64,000 nucleotides of DNA from Chromobacterium paludis (GCF_008275125.1 NZ_CP043473.1:1426001-1490000), one strand, 5' to 3'. Counted from the stretch's first letter, positions 29,580 to 38,242 are shown. Notes: a model not told the origin generated them from the sequence alone. Numbers and translations: made by a program.

Positions 29580-29598
29580 GGCCAGCGCTCTGCTGGCC
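29580..29598. terminator. Hairpin between convergent genes
   Basis: GGCCAGC-GCTCT-GCTGGCC between the RHH-like and Hsp70 genes. There is no T run on either strand, so terminator function is uncertain. Confidence 0.35.
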
Positions 29599-29614
29599 AT
29601 CCCAACTAGCTAGC

Positions 29615-30880
29615 TTAACCGTATCGCTTCATGGCCTCGATGGCGAGGCCGCTGCCAATGCTGCCAAACAGATTGCCTTCCACATGGTGAGCATTGGGCA
29701 GCAGCGCGCGCACGCCTGCGCGCAAGGCCGGCACGCCGCTGGAGCCGCCGGTGAAGAACACGGTGTCAACCCGTTCCGCCTGCAGGCCGGCATCGTCCAG
29801 TAGCCGGCATACGGTGGTGGCGACGCGATCCAACAGGCTGGCGATGCTGCCTTCGAAGTCTACCCGGGCCAGGTCGCAATGCAGGCCGCGCTCGATCGGG
29901 TCCATCAGCAGGCGGTGGCTGTCCTGATCGGACAGCGCGATCTTGGCCGCCTCCACCTCCATGGCCAGCCAGTGGCCGGCGCGCTCCTGGATCAGCTTGA
30001 ACAGACGGTCCAGCTTTTGCGGCTCGGCCGCGTCGCGATGAACGTCCTGCAGGTCCATCCAGGCCTTGCGCGTGTAAGCGAAGTTGATGGTGTGCCAGGT
30101 GGCCAGGTTGAAGTATTGGCTGGATGGCATCTCGGCATTATTGCGCAGCCGGGTCTTGAAGCCGAACAGCGGCATGACGCCATGCAAGCTCAGCTGGCGG
30201 TCGAAGTCCGTGCCGCCGATGTGCACGCCGCCGGTGGCCAGGATGTCATCGCGGCGCTCGCCATGCGCGCGGCGCTCCGGCGACAGCCGGATCAGGGTGA
30301 AGTCCGAGGTGCCGCCGCCGATGTCCACGATCAGCACCAACTCTTCCTTCTGGATGGACGATTCATAATCGAAGGCCGCCGCGATCGGCTCCAGCTGGAA
30401 GGAAATCTCCTTGAAGCCGGCCTCCCGGGCGATGGCGGCCAGCGTATCCTCGGCCAGCTGATCCGCCTGGGGGTTGTCGTCGACGAAATATACCGGGCGC
30501 CCCAGCACCACATGGTCAAAGCCGCGTCCGGCCGCCTTCTCGGCGCGCTGCTTCAACTCCTGGATGAACAGTTTCAGCAGGTAGCGGAAGGGCAGCGCCT
30601 TGCCCTGGACCTCGGTTTGGCTATCCATCAGGCTGGAGCCAAGCAGGCTTTTGAGCGAGCGCATCAGGCGGCCCTCGTACCCATCCATATACTCTGCCAG
30701 CGCGGCGCGGCCATAGCTGGCATGGTCTTCCTCGTAATTGAAGAATACGACCGAGGGCAAGGTGATCTTCCCGTCTTCCAGTTGCAGCAGCGTGTCATGG
30801 CCGGGGCGCAGCCAGCCGGCGGTGGAGTTGGAGGTGCCAAAGTCGATACCGCAGGCGCGGGAGGCGGTTTGGACTGTCAT
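29615..30880 (-). CDS. Hsp70-family chaperone (YegD-like)
   Basis: A 421-residue actin-fold ATPase. N-terminal phosphate loop GIDFGTSNS, second phosphate motif LIVDIGGGTSDF, and the adenosine loop FTGGSSGVPAL near the C terminus. It lacks the DnaK substrate-binding domain and lid, as does E. coli YegD (450 residues). The cellular role is not established. Start ATG 30880 is preceded by AAGGAGA. Monocistronic, divergent from nirK. Confidence 0.9.
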   Translation of the reverse strand: MTVQTASRACGIDFGTSNSTAGWLRPGHDTLLQLEDGKITLPSVVFFNYEEDHASYGRAALAEYMDGYEGRLMRSLKSLLGSSLMDSQTEVQGKALPFRYLLKLFIQELKQRAEKAAGRGFDHVVLGRPVYFVDDNPQADQLAEDTLAAIAREAGFKEISFQLEPIAAAFDYESSIQKEELVLIVDIGGGTSDFTLIRLSPERRAHGERRDDILATGGVHIGGTDFDRQLSLHGVMPLFGFKTRLRNNAEMPSSQYFNLATWHTINFAYTRKAWMDLQDVHRDAAEPQKLDRLFKLIQERAGHWLAMEVEAAKIALSDQDSHRLLMDPIERGLHCDLARVDFEGSIASLLDRVATTVCRLLDDAGLQAERVDTVFFTGGSSGVPALRAGVRALLPNAHHVEGNLFGSIGSGLAIEAMKRYG

Positions 30881-31219
30881 TCTGGCATCTCCTTGAAATT
30901 TAAAGAGGCGCGATGGTACGCGGAATGCGGCGGAAAGGGAAGAGCGGAGCGCCATCCCACATGCCGACCGCATTGCCGCGGGCGGGCGGCGTGAGGCATG
31001 GGGGCGATGAGGGGACGCCGATTGTGCGGCCAAGCTGCCAGCGGCTGCTTGGCCGGTGGCTGATTGGTGAAAACGCCACATGCGCAGGTCGAAACTTGAG
31101 TTGCATCAACGATAAATGACCTCGACATTTCCCGCGAGAAGCCATTGCGCATAATAAGGTGTGCCAAAAATACATTAATTGCGCCACCGGGCGCGGGTTG
31201 CAACTAAAGGAGCGTGACG
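30881..31219. other. Divergent regulatory region between the Hsp70 gene and nirK
   Basis: 339 bases without a gene. The half next to nirK is AT-rich and holds an FNR-type box and a -10-like CATAAT. An inverted repeat AAATG-N7-CATTT (31114-31130) lies between the two. The half next to the Hsp70 gene shows only its ribosome site. Confidence 0.7.
31096..31109 (+). promoter_or_regulatory. FNR/ANR-type binding site upstream of nirK
   Basis: TTGAGTTGCATCAA matches the FNR consensus TTGAT-N4-ATCAA in 9 of 10 defined bases. With CATAAT at 31150-31155 as -10, the transcription start would be near 31162 and the box would centre about 60 bases upstream, a class I activator position. This implies anaerobic or NO-linked activation. 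Confidence 0.7.
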
Positions 31220-32656
31220 ATGGGCCAGAAACGGAGCGGGAAATGGGCGTTATGCGGCGTGTTGGCGGGGCTGATGGCGGGAGGGCATGCTGCAGCGGCG
31301 TTTGCTGAAGGCAAGGACTTGCCCATCGTGCATGAAACGCTGGTGGCGCCGCCGAATCTGCCGCCGCCGATCACGCGCATGGCGCCGGCCAAAGTGGTGG
31401 TGGAGTTGACGGTGGAAGAGGTGGAGCGCGAGATCGCGCCGGGCTCGCGCTATATGTTCTGGACCTTCGGCGGCACCGTGCCGGGCAAGATGATACGGGT
31501 GAGGGAGGGCGATACGGTGGAGCTGCACCTGAGAAATCTGGCCAGCAACAAGCTGCCCCACAATATCGATCTGCACGCTGTGACCGGTCCTGGCGGCGGC
31601 GCGCCGCAAACGCTGGTTGCGCCTGGCAAGCAGGCAGTGTTCACATTCAAGGCGCTGAATCCTGGCCTTTTCGTCTATCACTGCGCCACTGCGCCGGTGG
31701 GCATGCATATCGCCAACGGCATGTACGGCATGATACTGGTGCAGCCCAGGACGCCGCTGCCCAAGGTGAGCCGCGAGTATTACGTGATGCAGGGCGACTT
31801 CTACACTAGCACGGGCTATCGGGCCGGCGGCCTGCAACCGTTCGACATGCAGAAAGCGATAGACGAGAAACCCACCTACGTCTTGTTTAATGGCGCGGAC
31901 CGGGCGCTGACGGGCAAGAACGCGCTCACGGCCAAGGCTGGCGAGAAGGTGCGGATTTACTTTGGCGTGGGCGGCCCGAATTTGACGTCCAGCTTTCACA
32001 TCATCGGCGCCATTTTCGACAAGGTCTACACCGAGGGCGGCGCCAATTTCCAGCGCAACGTCCAAACCACGCTGGTGCCGGCGGGCGGCTCCACCATCGT
32101 AGAGTTCACGCCCAAGGTGCCCGGCAATCTGACCCTGGTGGATCACTCCATCACCCGCGCCTTTAACAAGGGCGCCATCGGCCTGCTGTCGGTCAGCGGG
32201 CCGGATCGGCCCGATATCTACGGCAAGGGGCAGATCAGCGCCATGGGCGAACTGGCGCCCGCAGTGAAAACCGCGCCGGGCGAGGAGGCGCCGGTGAACG
32301 CGGAGCCGCCGCAGCCGCGCGAAAACAGGCCGGCCGATCATGGCCAGTCCGTGTTTGCCAAAAACTGCGTGGCCTGCCACCAGGCCAATGCCCAGGGTGT
32401 GCCCGGCGTGTTTCCGCCGCTGGCGGATTCTGATCTGATTCAAAAAACGCCGCTGGAGGCGGCGCGCATCATCCTGGGAGGGCGTGCCGGCCAGTTGCTG
32501 GTGAATGGGGTGAGCTACAACGGCGTGATGCCGTCGCTGGACCTGTCTGACGAAGAGGTGGCGGATGTGCTGAACTACGTCAGCGTCCACTTCAACAAGG
32601 GCAAGCCTGTGGTGACGGTGGAGGACGTGAAGACGCTGAGGGCGCAAAAGCCATGA
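31220..32656 (+). CDS. nirK: Copper nitrite reductase with C-terminal cytochrome c domain
   Basis: Periplasmic enzyme reducing nitrite to nitric oxide; 478 residues. Signal peptide 1 to about 30. Two cupredoxin domains of the AniA type: type 1 copper His114, Cys155, His163, Met168; type 2 copper His119, His154, His309; catalytic Asp117 and His260. All are present. A Pro/Glu-rich linker (about 345-375) leads to a class I cytochrome c domain with CVACH (383-387) and probable axial Met437. The fused heme domain would deliver electrons directly. AAAGGAG lies 7 bases before ATG 31220. First gene of a coupled cluster with nirV and a SCO gene; no nitric oxide reductase is in the window. Confidence 0.96.
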   Translation: MGQKRSGKWALCGVLAGLMAGGHAAAAFAEGKDLPIVHETLVAPPNLPPPITRMAPAKVVVELTVEEVEREIAPGSRYMFWTFGGTVPGKMIRVREGDTVELHLRNLASNKLPHNIDLHAVTGPGGGAPQTLVAPGKQAVFTFKALNPGLFVYHCATAPVGMHIANGMYGMILVQPRTPLPKVSREYYVMQGDFYTSTGYRAGGLQPFDMQKAIDEKPTYVLFNGADRALTGKNALTAKAGEKVRIYFGVGGPNLTSSFHIIGAIFDKVYTEGGANFQRNVQTTLVPAGGSTIVEFTPKVPGNLTLVDHSITRAFNKGAIGLLSVSGPDRPDIYGKGQISAMGELAPAVKTAPGEEAPVNAEPPQPRENRPADHGQSVFAKNCVACHQANAQGVPGVFPPLADSDLIQKTPLEAARIILGGRAGQLLVNGVSYNGVMPSLDLSDEEVADVLNYVSVHFNKGKPVVTVEDVKTLRAQKP

Positions 32657-33429
32657 AATGGCGAGCCGGGTGGCTGGCGGCGTGCACGGGGCTGGCCTGG
32701 ATCCAGGCTGCCGCGGCGGGCCAATACGTGGACATTGCCGGCGGCCGCTTCCGCAGCGCAATGTCTGTCGATGGCGCCGCCGTAACCGTGGCGGCTTACA
32801 AGCTGCGAGCCGAGCCGGTCACCAATGCCGAGTTCCTAGGTTTTGTGCTCAGCCATCCCCAGTGGCGTCGAGATCGCGCGCCAGCCTTGTTCGCCGCTGC
32901 GGGCTATCTTGCCGCGTGGCGAACGGCGAGCGATTACGGGAAATTGCTCGCCCGCGCCCCGGTGACGCAGGTGAGCTGGTACGCCGCGCGCGCCTATTGC
33001 GCCAGCGAAGGCGCGAGACTGCCCACCTGGCACGAATGGGAGAGAGCCGCGGCCGCCGATGACAAGCGCGCCGATGCGCGCGACGACCCGGCCTGGCGTG
33101 AGCAGATACTGCGCTGGTATGAACAGCCCGGCGGACGCGGGCTGCCATCTGTGGGGCGGGATGTCAATTTTTGGGGCGTCGCCGACTTGCATGGCTCCAT
33201 CTACGAATGGGTGGAGGACTTCAACGGCCTGTTTGTTTCCACCGATAGCCGTGCGCAGGGCGAGCAGCGCACCCTGGCCACCTGTGGCGCGGCGGCCCTG
33301 TCGCTGGGCGATCGGGAAAACTACGCCATCTTGATGCGAATCGCCATGTTGGTGGCGCTGAATGGCAACGACGCGCCGCAAGTCATGGGCTTTCGTTGCG
33401 CCAAGGATAGCGAGGAGAGGGCACCATGA
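32653..33429 (+). CDS. nirV: NirV-like protein, formylglycine-generating-enzyme fold
   Basis: A 258-residue periplasmic protein with a signal peptide (1-22) and a single SUMF1/FGE-type domain (PVTNAEFLGFV, VTQVSWYAARAYC, LPTWHEWERAA, LHGSIYEWVEDF and the C-terminal GFRCAKD). NirV proteins accompany nirK in several denitrifiers; their role, perhaps maturation or stability of the reductase, is unproven. The ATG overlaps the nirK stop (ATGA), and its own stop overlaps the SCO start. Confidence 0.85.
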   Translation: MKWRAGWLAACTGLAWIQAAAAGQYVDIAGGRFRSAMSVDGAAVTVAAYKLRAEPVTNAEFLGFVLSHPQWRRDRAPALFAAAGYLAAWRTASDYGKLLARAPVTQVSWYAARAYCASEGARLPTWHEWERAAAADDKRADARDDPAWREQILRWYEQPGGRGLPSVGRDVNFWGVADLHGSIYEWVEDFNGLFVSTDSRAQGEQRTLATCGAAALSLGDRENYAILMRIAMLVALNGNDAPQVMGFRCAKDSEERAP

Positions 33430-33998
33430 GTGGATGGAAAAGAAACGGGGCGCTTGCCAGCCTGGCGGCATGGTGTTCGCTGGCGATGGCGGCAACCGTG
33501 CCGGGCGACTCCCTGTATCAATTGCGCGAGCCGCTGACCGATCAAAACGGAAAGCCGTTTCAGATGGCGGAATTGGCCGGCAAGCCTGCGCTGCTGACCA
33601 TGTTTTACGGCAGCTGCCAGCTGGCCTGCCCCCTGGTGATCCATAATATGCAAACCACGATGGCGGCTTTGCCACCGGCCGCGCGGGGCAAGGTGGAAGC
33701 GCTGTTGATCAGCCTCAATCCACGGGAGGACAAGGTGGTGACGCTGAAACAATTGGCCAAGGAGCACGGCATGGATGGGGCGGGCTGGCTGTGGCTGGTG
33801 AGCGATTCGGATGAGCACACGCGCGGCTTGGCCGCCAGCCTGGGAATCCGCTATCGCCGCTTGGAGAGCGGCGCCATCAATCATTCAACGCGCATCCTGC
33901 TGCTGGATGGCCAGGGCAGAATCGCGGCTGCTGTGGATGATGTGGGGCCGAATCCCGATCCAACCCTCGTTGCCAAACTGCGCGCGCTGGCGCGCTGA
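33426..33998 (+). CDS. SCO1/SenC-family copper chaperone / thioredoxin-like protein
   Basis: A 190-residue exported protein with a signal peptide (1-22). Thioredoxin fold with the SCO copper motif CQLAC (Cys64, Cys68) and the distal copper ligand His153 (INHS). SCO proteins deliver copper to the CuA site of oxidases or reduce thiols. Coupled by ATGA overlap to nirV, so it probably supplies or protects copper for NirK (inference). A 225-base gap follows before the ATPase gene. Confidence 0.88.
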   Translation: MSGWKRNGALASLAAWCSLAMAATVPGDSLYQLREPLTDQNGKPFQMAELAGKPALLTMFYGSCQLACPLVIHNMQTTMAALPPAARGKVEALLISLNPREDKVVTLKQLAKEHGMDGAGWLWLVSDSDEHTRGLAASLGIRYRRLESGAINHSTRILLLDGQGRIAAAVDDVGPNPDPTLVAKLRALAR

Positions 33999-34100
33999 GC
34001 GGACGCTGCCGGCCCCAGCCCCATCGCGTTGCGCATTTGCATGGCTGCGTGGCGCATGGCGGCGCGACAAGGCCGAACTGTCAAAACAACCGCTCCTGCC

Positions 34101-34106
34101 CATAAT
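34101..34106 (+). promoter_or_regulatory. -10-like element before the hemerythrin ATPase gene
   Basis: CATAAT in the context TGCCCATAATAA closely repeats the nirK -10 region (TGCGCATAATAA). No full FNR box is seen upstream, only a TGTCAA half-site at 34079-34084. Coordinate expression with nirK is possible but weakly supported. Confidence 0.35.
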
Positions 34107-34223
34107 AAACAATGGCGCTTTCACATCGGCAGCCTCGGATTCATCCGTCAAACCAGGGGTGGTTCAATCTAAGTCACTGCCGCCTCAACTAGAGACTCTC
34201 CGTGCAAAAGAGGAACCGCCGCC

Positions 34224-36515
34224 ATGGCGCAGCGAGAGATGGTGCTGAATATCACGCTACTGGGCATCCCTGCCGCCGCATTATTGGCGGCGTTGTCATA
34301 CCACTTTGGCGGATGGGGGCCAGACTGGCCTGACGCACTCGCATGGTCTGCGCTGCCGGCTTTGTTTGTCCTGGTTTACGACGCTGCGCGCGCGCTGTGG
34401 CAAAAGCACATGGGCGTGGATGTTCTGGCGATTTTGTCCATCCTGGTCGCTCTGCAGATGGGGGAGCATGCCACCGCGGCTGTCATAGCCGCGATGGCGG
34501 CCAGCGGCCGTTTGCTGGAAAGCTATGCGGCCGGTCGAGCCGTCAGGGAAATGGAAGCGCTGCTGCAAAACGTGCCGCGATTGGCTCACCGCCTTAACGG
34601 GGAGCAGATCCAAACCGTTCCGGCAAATGACATCCGCCCTGGCGACACGCTGCTGGTGAAGCAGGGGGAGATGGTTCCGGTGGATGGCCCTCTCGCCAGC
34701 CCCGCGGCATCGCTAGATGAATCCTCGCTGACCGGCGAGGCGCTGCCTATTTTGCAAACTTCCGGCGACTTGCTGCGCAGCGGAGCGCTTAACGCCGGCG
34801 ACAGCTTCCGCATGATCGCGGCCAAGCGCGCCGCAGACAGCACATTCAGCGCCATCGTCATGCTAGTGCAGCAGGCTGCCGCCGCTAAGTCCCCCGCCAC
34901 CCGCATGGCAGACCGTTACGCAGCCTGGTTTATTCCGTTGACGGTTCTCCTGGCCGGCGCTGCTTGGCTCATCAGCGGCGACCCGATACGCGCGCTGGCC
35001 GTTCTGGTTGTCGCTACCCCATGTCCCTTGCTGCTGGCGGTGCCGGTTGCCCAGGTGTCCGGCATCTCTCGTTGCGCCGGGCGCGGCGTCCTGGTCAAGG
35101 GCGGCGCGGCGCTGGAGGGCTTGGCGCAGGCGGATACGCTGTTTTTCGACAAGACTGGCACCCTGACTGGCGGACAGGCCAAGCTGATTGGCATCCGCGG
35201 GCATGGCCAGCATGAGGCTGGCGAGTTGCTGCGGCTGGTTGCCGCGCTGGATCAGATGTCCTGCCATGTGCTGGCGACCGCGATTTTGCGCGCCGCACAT
35301 GAGCGGGGCGTGACGGAGCTTCCACTGCCTGAGGGGGTGGAGGAAACTGCCGGAGCCGGCATCTGCGGGCGGGTGGATGGCAGGCGGGTTGCCGCCGGCA
35401 CGCCGGCATTCATCCTGGCCCGGGCGGCAAGTGAGCCATGGCTGGATGCCGAGATCAAACGCCTGGCGGTGGAGGGGGCCACGGGGGTATTCGTCGCCAT
35501 AGACGGCAAGCTGGAAGGGCTATTGGAGCTGTCCGATCCGCTGCGGCTGGAGACTCCACGCGCTTTGCGCTTGTTGCGGCGGGCAGGCGTGCGCCGCATC
35601 GCCATGCTGACCGGGGACAAGCGCGAGGTTGCAGAGTCGATAGGCAGCGGCATCGGGGTGGACGAGGTGCATGCGGAGCTGTCGCCGGCCGGTAAGCTGG
35701 CCCGCATTGCGGAAGCCGCGCAATCGCATTGCACCATGATGATAGGCGATGGCGTAAACGACGCGCCTGCGCTCGCGTCGGCTCAGCTTGGCGTGGCCAT
35801 GGGCGCGCGCGGCGCGGCGGCAGCGGCGGAAAGCGCAGGGGTGGTGCTGCTGATCGACAAGCTGGACCGCCTGGCTGAAGCCAAGATGATAGCCGTGGCG
35901 ACGATGCGGATCGCCCGGCAAAGTGTCGCGCTGGGCATGGCGTTGTCGTTGTTGGCGATGCTTGTCGCGGCCGCGGGCTACTTGCCGCCGCTGGACGGGG
36001 CGCTGCTGCAGGAGGCGATAGACGTGGCGGCCATCCTAAACGCCTTGAACGCCTTAAGGATACGTCCGCTGCTCAGCAATCGGACCCGCCTGGCCGCCGA
36101 CAAAGTGCAAGCGCTGCGCGAGGAGCATCAGAAACTGGAGCCGCTGTTGGCCCAGTTATCGGACTTGGCCAGGGCCTTGCCGACGATGATGCCTGATCGG
36201 CAGGTGCAGGCATTGCAGGCGCTGAATGGCGTGTTGCGAAACGAGCTGATCCCCCATGAGCAGGAGGATGAACAAGCGCTTTATCCGGCAGTGTCGTCGC
36301 TTTTGGGCGGCGATGATCCGCTGGCGGCATTGAGTCGCAGCCATCAGGAGATTTTTCGCGGCATCCATCGGCTGTCGCGGCTCTTCGATCCGCTGCAGAG
36401 TCCCATTCCCGAGCCTGTCATTCAGGATATCCAGCGCACGCTTTATGGTTTGGAGGCGGTGCTGCGGCTGCATTTCGCACAGGAGAACGAGCTGTTCAGC
36501 AGCCTAAGCCCCTGA
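34224..36515 (+). CDS. P1B-5-type metal ATPase with C-terminal hemerythrin domain
   Basis: A 763-residue inner-membrane P-type ATPase. Actuator SLTGEA (168-173), intramembrane TPCP with a Pro 6 residues later (265-274), phosphorylation DKTGT (Asp309), hinge GDGVND (508-513). TPCP is the signature of the P1B-5 group, linked to nickel or iron export and commonly fused to hemerythrin. The last 135 residues are a hemerythrin-like four-helix domain with His635, His678, His707, His715, His750 and Glu754 positioned as diiron ligands. There is no N-terminal heavy-metal-binding domain. The usual SEHP motif reads SCHVL (His348 kept, Pro lost). Downstream of nirK-nirV-sco, so metal handling under NO or low oxygen is plausible (inference). 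Confidence 0.88.
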   Translation: MAQREMVLNITLLGIPAAALLAALSYHFGGWGPDWPDALAWSALPALFVLVYDAARALWQKHMGVDVLAILSILVALQMGEHATAAVIAAMAASGRLLESYAAGRAVREMEALLQNVPRLAHRLNGEQIQTVPANDIRPGDTLLVKQGEMVPVDGPLASPAASLDESSLTGEALPILQTSGDLLRSGALNAGDSFRMIAAKRAADSTFSAIVMLVQQAAAAKSPATRMADRYAAWFIPLTVLLAGAAWLISGDPIRALAVLVVATPCPLLLAVPVAQVSGISRCAGRGVLVKGGAALEGLAQADTLFFDKTGTLTGGQAKLIGIRGHGQHEAGELLRLVAALDQMSCHVLATAILRAAHERGVTELPLPEGVEETAGAGICGRVDGRRVAAGTPAFILARAASEPWLDAEIKRLAVEGATGVFVAIDGKLEGLLELSDPLRLETPRALRLLRRAGVRRIAMLTGDKREVAESIGSGIGVDEVHAELSPAGKLARIAEAAQSHCTMMIGDGVNDAPALASAQLGVAMGARGAAAAAESAGVVLLIDKLDRLAEAKMIAVATMRIARQSVALGMALSLLAMLVAAAGYLPPLDGALLQEAIDVAAILNALNALRIRPLLSNRTRLAADKVQALREEHQKLEPLLAQLSDLARALPTMMPDRQVQALQALNGVLRNELIPHEQEDEQALYPAVSSLLGGDDPLAALSRSHQEIFRGIHRLSRLFDPLQSPIPEPVIQDIQRTLYGLEAVLRLHFAQENELFSSLSP

Positions 36516-36682
36516 AGGCTCCTCGAATTCAAAGCCAATGGCCGCAAAGGAAATGGCGTCGGCCGGCATCCGGGCTAAGTTTGACTTAAGCTTGGTAGGC
36601 TAAAGTGAAAATTGCCCTAATGTAGGGTGTGGCGCCGGAGTGACTGGCACCTTTAACGATGTTTCACGCAGGAGGCTTGATC

Positions 36683-36907
36683 ATGTCCATCGCTCCCATT
36701 TCCACCACGAGCACGAGTCCGCAAGCATTGACTCTGGGGCCCCTCCGCCATGCCCATGCGGCCGTTCCGGCGCAAACTGCGCAGGCAAGCCCCGCATCCG
36801 TCCAGGACAAGGTGTCCATCAGCAGCGCGGGGAGAGCCAAGCAGCAGGAAGAGGCCGCCGAGTCCGCGACCCAGGCTGCCAAAGAAAACGAGAGCGGAGA
36901 AGGCTAA
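36683..36907 (+). CDS. Small Ser/Ala-rich protein of unknown function
   Basis: A 74-residue predicted soluble protein. The N-terminal half is low-complexity (Ser/Thr/Pro, then Ala-rich), followed by QDKVSISSAGRAKQQEE and a charged helix. Short proteins with a D-x-V-S-I-S-x-x-G motif occur in many Proteobacteria, without known function. Supported as a gene by GGAGG 7 bases before ATG 36683 and by a good terminator 43 bases after the stop. No partner genes. Confidence 0.6.
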   Translation: MSIAPISTTSTSPQALTLGPLRHAHAAVPAQTAQASPASVQDKVSISSAGRAKQQEEAAESATQAAKENESGEG

Positions 36908-36949
36908 ACGCCATCTCCGCAATCATGCTTCTGTGGTGCCGCTGACCCA

Positions 36950-36988
36950 ACATGGACGTGTTAGGTGAGGGCGAGTCCATGTTTTTTA
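36950..36988 (+). terminator. Rho-independent terminator after the small protein gene
   Basis: ACATGGAC / GTCCATGT with a 17-base loop followed by a TTTTT run. Confidence 0.75.
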
Positions 36989-37174
36989 TCGGTTTTGCTG
37001 ATATTGGCCAGATTATTTAATCCTCCCCATCCAGTCCGTGAGTAATGGCCGGCATTGCTACTGCTGATGGGCGCTGGCTGGCAGCCAAAACCTGCAGCCG
37101 TTTGAGCAGATGGGCCGCAGGCTGCCCGGCAATGCGTGGCGGCTGGCAGAGCGGCCGCCGACTGTACGTCTCAT

Positions 37175-37924
37175 ATGAAAAATATCAACGTCATAACATA
37201 CAATATCCACAAAGGCATGTCGCCGTTGAACCGGCATGTGCGCGTGGGGGATATGGCGGAGGCGCTGGCGGGACTGGGGCCGGACATGCTGTTTTTGCAG
37301 GAGGTGCAGGGGCGGAATCTGGAGCGCGCCCTGCGTCATCAACGCTGGCCGCTTCAGCCGCAGCATCATTACCTGGCCGAACGGCTGTCCCATCGCGCGG
37401 TTTACGGACTCAATGCCAGCTATGAGCACGGACATCACGGCAATGCGCTGCTGACGCGGTTCAAAGTGGCACAGTGGTGCAATCGTGATATTTCAGTCAA
37501 CCGCTTTGAAAGCCGCGGCGTCTTGCAGTGCATGGTGCAGCCCGAGGGCTGGAGCAAGCCGGTGGTGGCGCTGTGCGGGCACTTCAATTTGCTGGCGTTT
37601 GACCGGCGCAAGCAGTACCGGGGTTTGGCGCGCTATGTGCAGGAAGCCATCGCGGAGCATCAGCCGCTGATCCTGGCCGGAGATTTCAATGATTGGCGCG
37701 GCGAGGCCAGCGCCTTGCTGAAGGGCGAGCTGGGCTTGGAGGAGGTGTTTCTGCAATTGCATGGCAGCCACGCCCAGAGCTTTCCGGCGCGCATGCCCAT
37801 GCTGACGCTGGATCGCATTTATGTGCGCGGCCTGAGGGCGGAGTCGGCGCGGGTGCTGTCCGGACGGCCATGGTCCGTCCTTTCGGACCATCTGCCGCTA
37901 TGCGCGGAGCTGAGTCTGGCGTGA
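37175..37924 (+). CDS. Endonuclease/exonuclease/phosphatase-family hydrolase
   Basis: A 249-residue predicted cytosolic metal-dependent phosphoesterase. EEP-fold landmarks: NVITYNIHKG at the N terminus, LFLQEVQ with the metal-binding Glu, GHFNLLA, AGDFNDW with the catalytic Asp and Asn, and the terminal SDHLPL with the general-base His. The family includes phosphodiesterases and nucleases; the substrate is not predictable. ATG 37175 chosen because the conserved KNINVITYN begins there. Single gene, followed by a terminator. Confidence 0.88.
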   Translation: MKNINVITYNIHKGMSPLNRHVRVGDMAEALAGLGPDMLFLQEVQGRNLERALRHQRWPLQPQHHYLAERLSHRAVYGLNASYEHGHHGNALLTRFKVAQWCNRDISVNRFESRGVLQCMVQPEGWSKPVVALCGHFNLLAFDRRKQYRGLARYVQEAIAEHQPLILAGDFNDWRGEASALLKGELGLEEVFLQLHGSHAQSFPARMPMLTLDRIYVRGLRAESARVLSGRPWSVLSDHLPLCAELSLA

Positions 37925-37949
37925 GTTTGTCCGGAGCGGCATAAAACAA

Positions 37950-37996
37950 AAAATGCTTAGCAATGAATGAATTTTCATATTGCAAAGCATTTTCTG
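37950..37996 (+). terminator. AT-rich terminator after the EEP hydrolase
   Basis: A long hairpin with outer stem AAAATGCTT / AAGCATTTT and inner stem GCAAT-GAA / TTCAT-ATTGC (2-base bulge). It has runs of A before and T after, so it could act on both strands. Confidence 0.7.
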
Positions 37997-38086
37997 CAAT
38001 ATGGCGACAGTTTCATATAATTTTCCGCAAGGCGGTTGACGCTAAGCGAAAAAACATGTTCAATCTCAATCAAACTTATCGCCGAT

Positions 38087-38242
38087 TTGACACAGCTTGC
38101 GGGCGTAAAACAGCTAAAGCGTGGGTAGACAGACCCAGCATCAGTGAACCTGTCTACAGCCAATCTTCCGGATCATCCGCAGATTCCCACAGCAAAGCCC
38201 GCCGCAGCCATCGGCGGGCTTTGTGCTTTGGGAGTGTTAGGA
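38087..38242 (+). promoter_or_regulatory. Structured leader of the metNIQ operon
   Basis: A -35-like TTGACA (38087-38092) is followed by two strong hairpins before metN. The first is GTAGACAG / CTGTCTAC (38125-38157, 17-base loop). The second is AAAGCCCGCCG / CGGCGGGCTTT (38193-38223, 7-base loop), followed by a weak T-rich stretch and the ribosome site. The layout resembles an attenuator or riboswitch expression platform. I do not recognise any known SAM riboswitch consensus. Confidence 0.55.

Noticed and set aside
31114..31130. NsrR site upstream of nirK
   Set aside because: AAATG-N7-CATTT is an inverted repeat, but its spacing and arms do not fit the known NsrR consensus.
38144..38242. 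GTG start extending MetN by 33 residues
   Set aside because: It would translate through both leader hairpins and has no ribosome site; the family N terminus begins at 38243.
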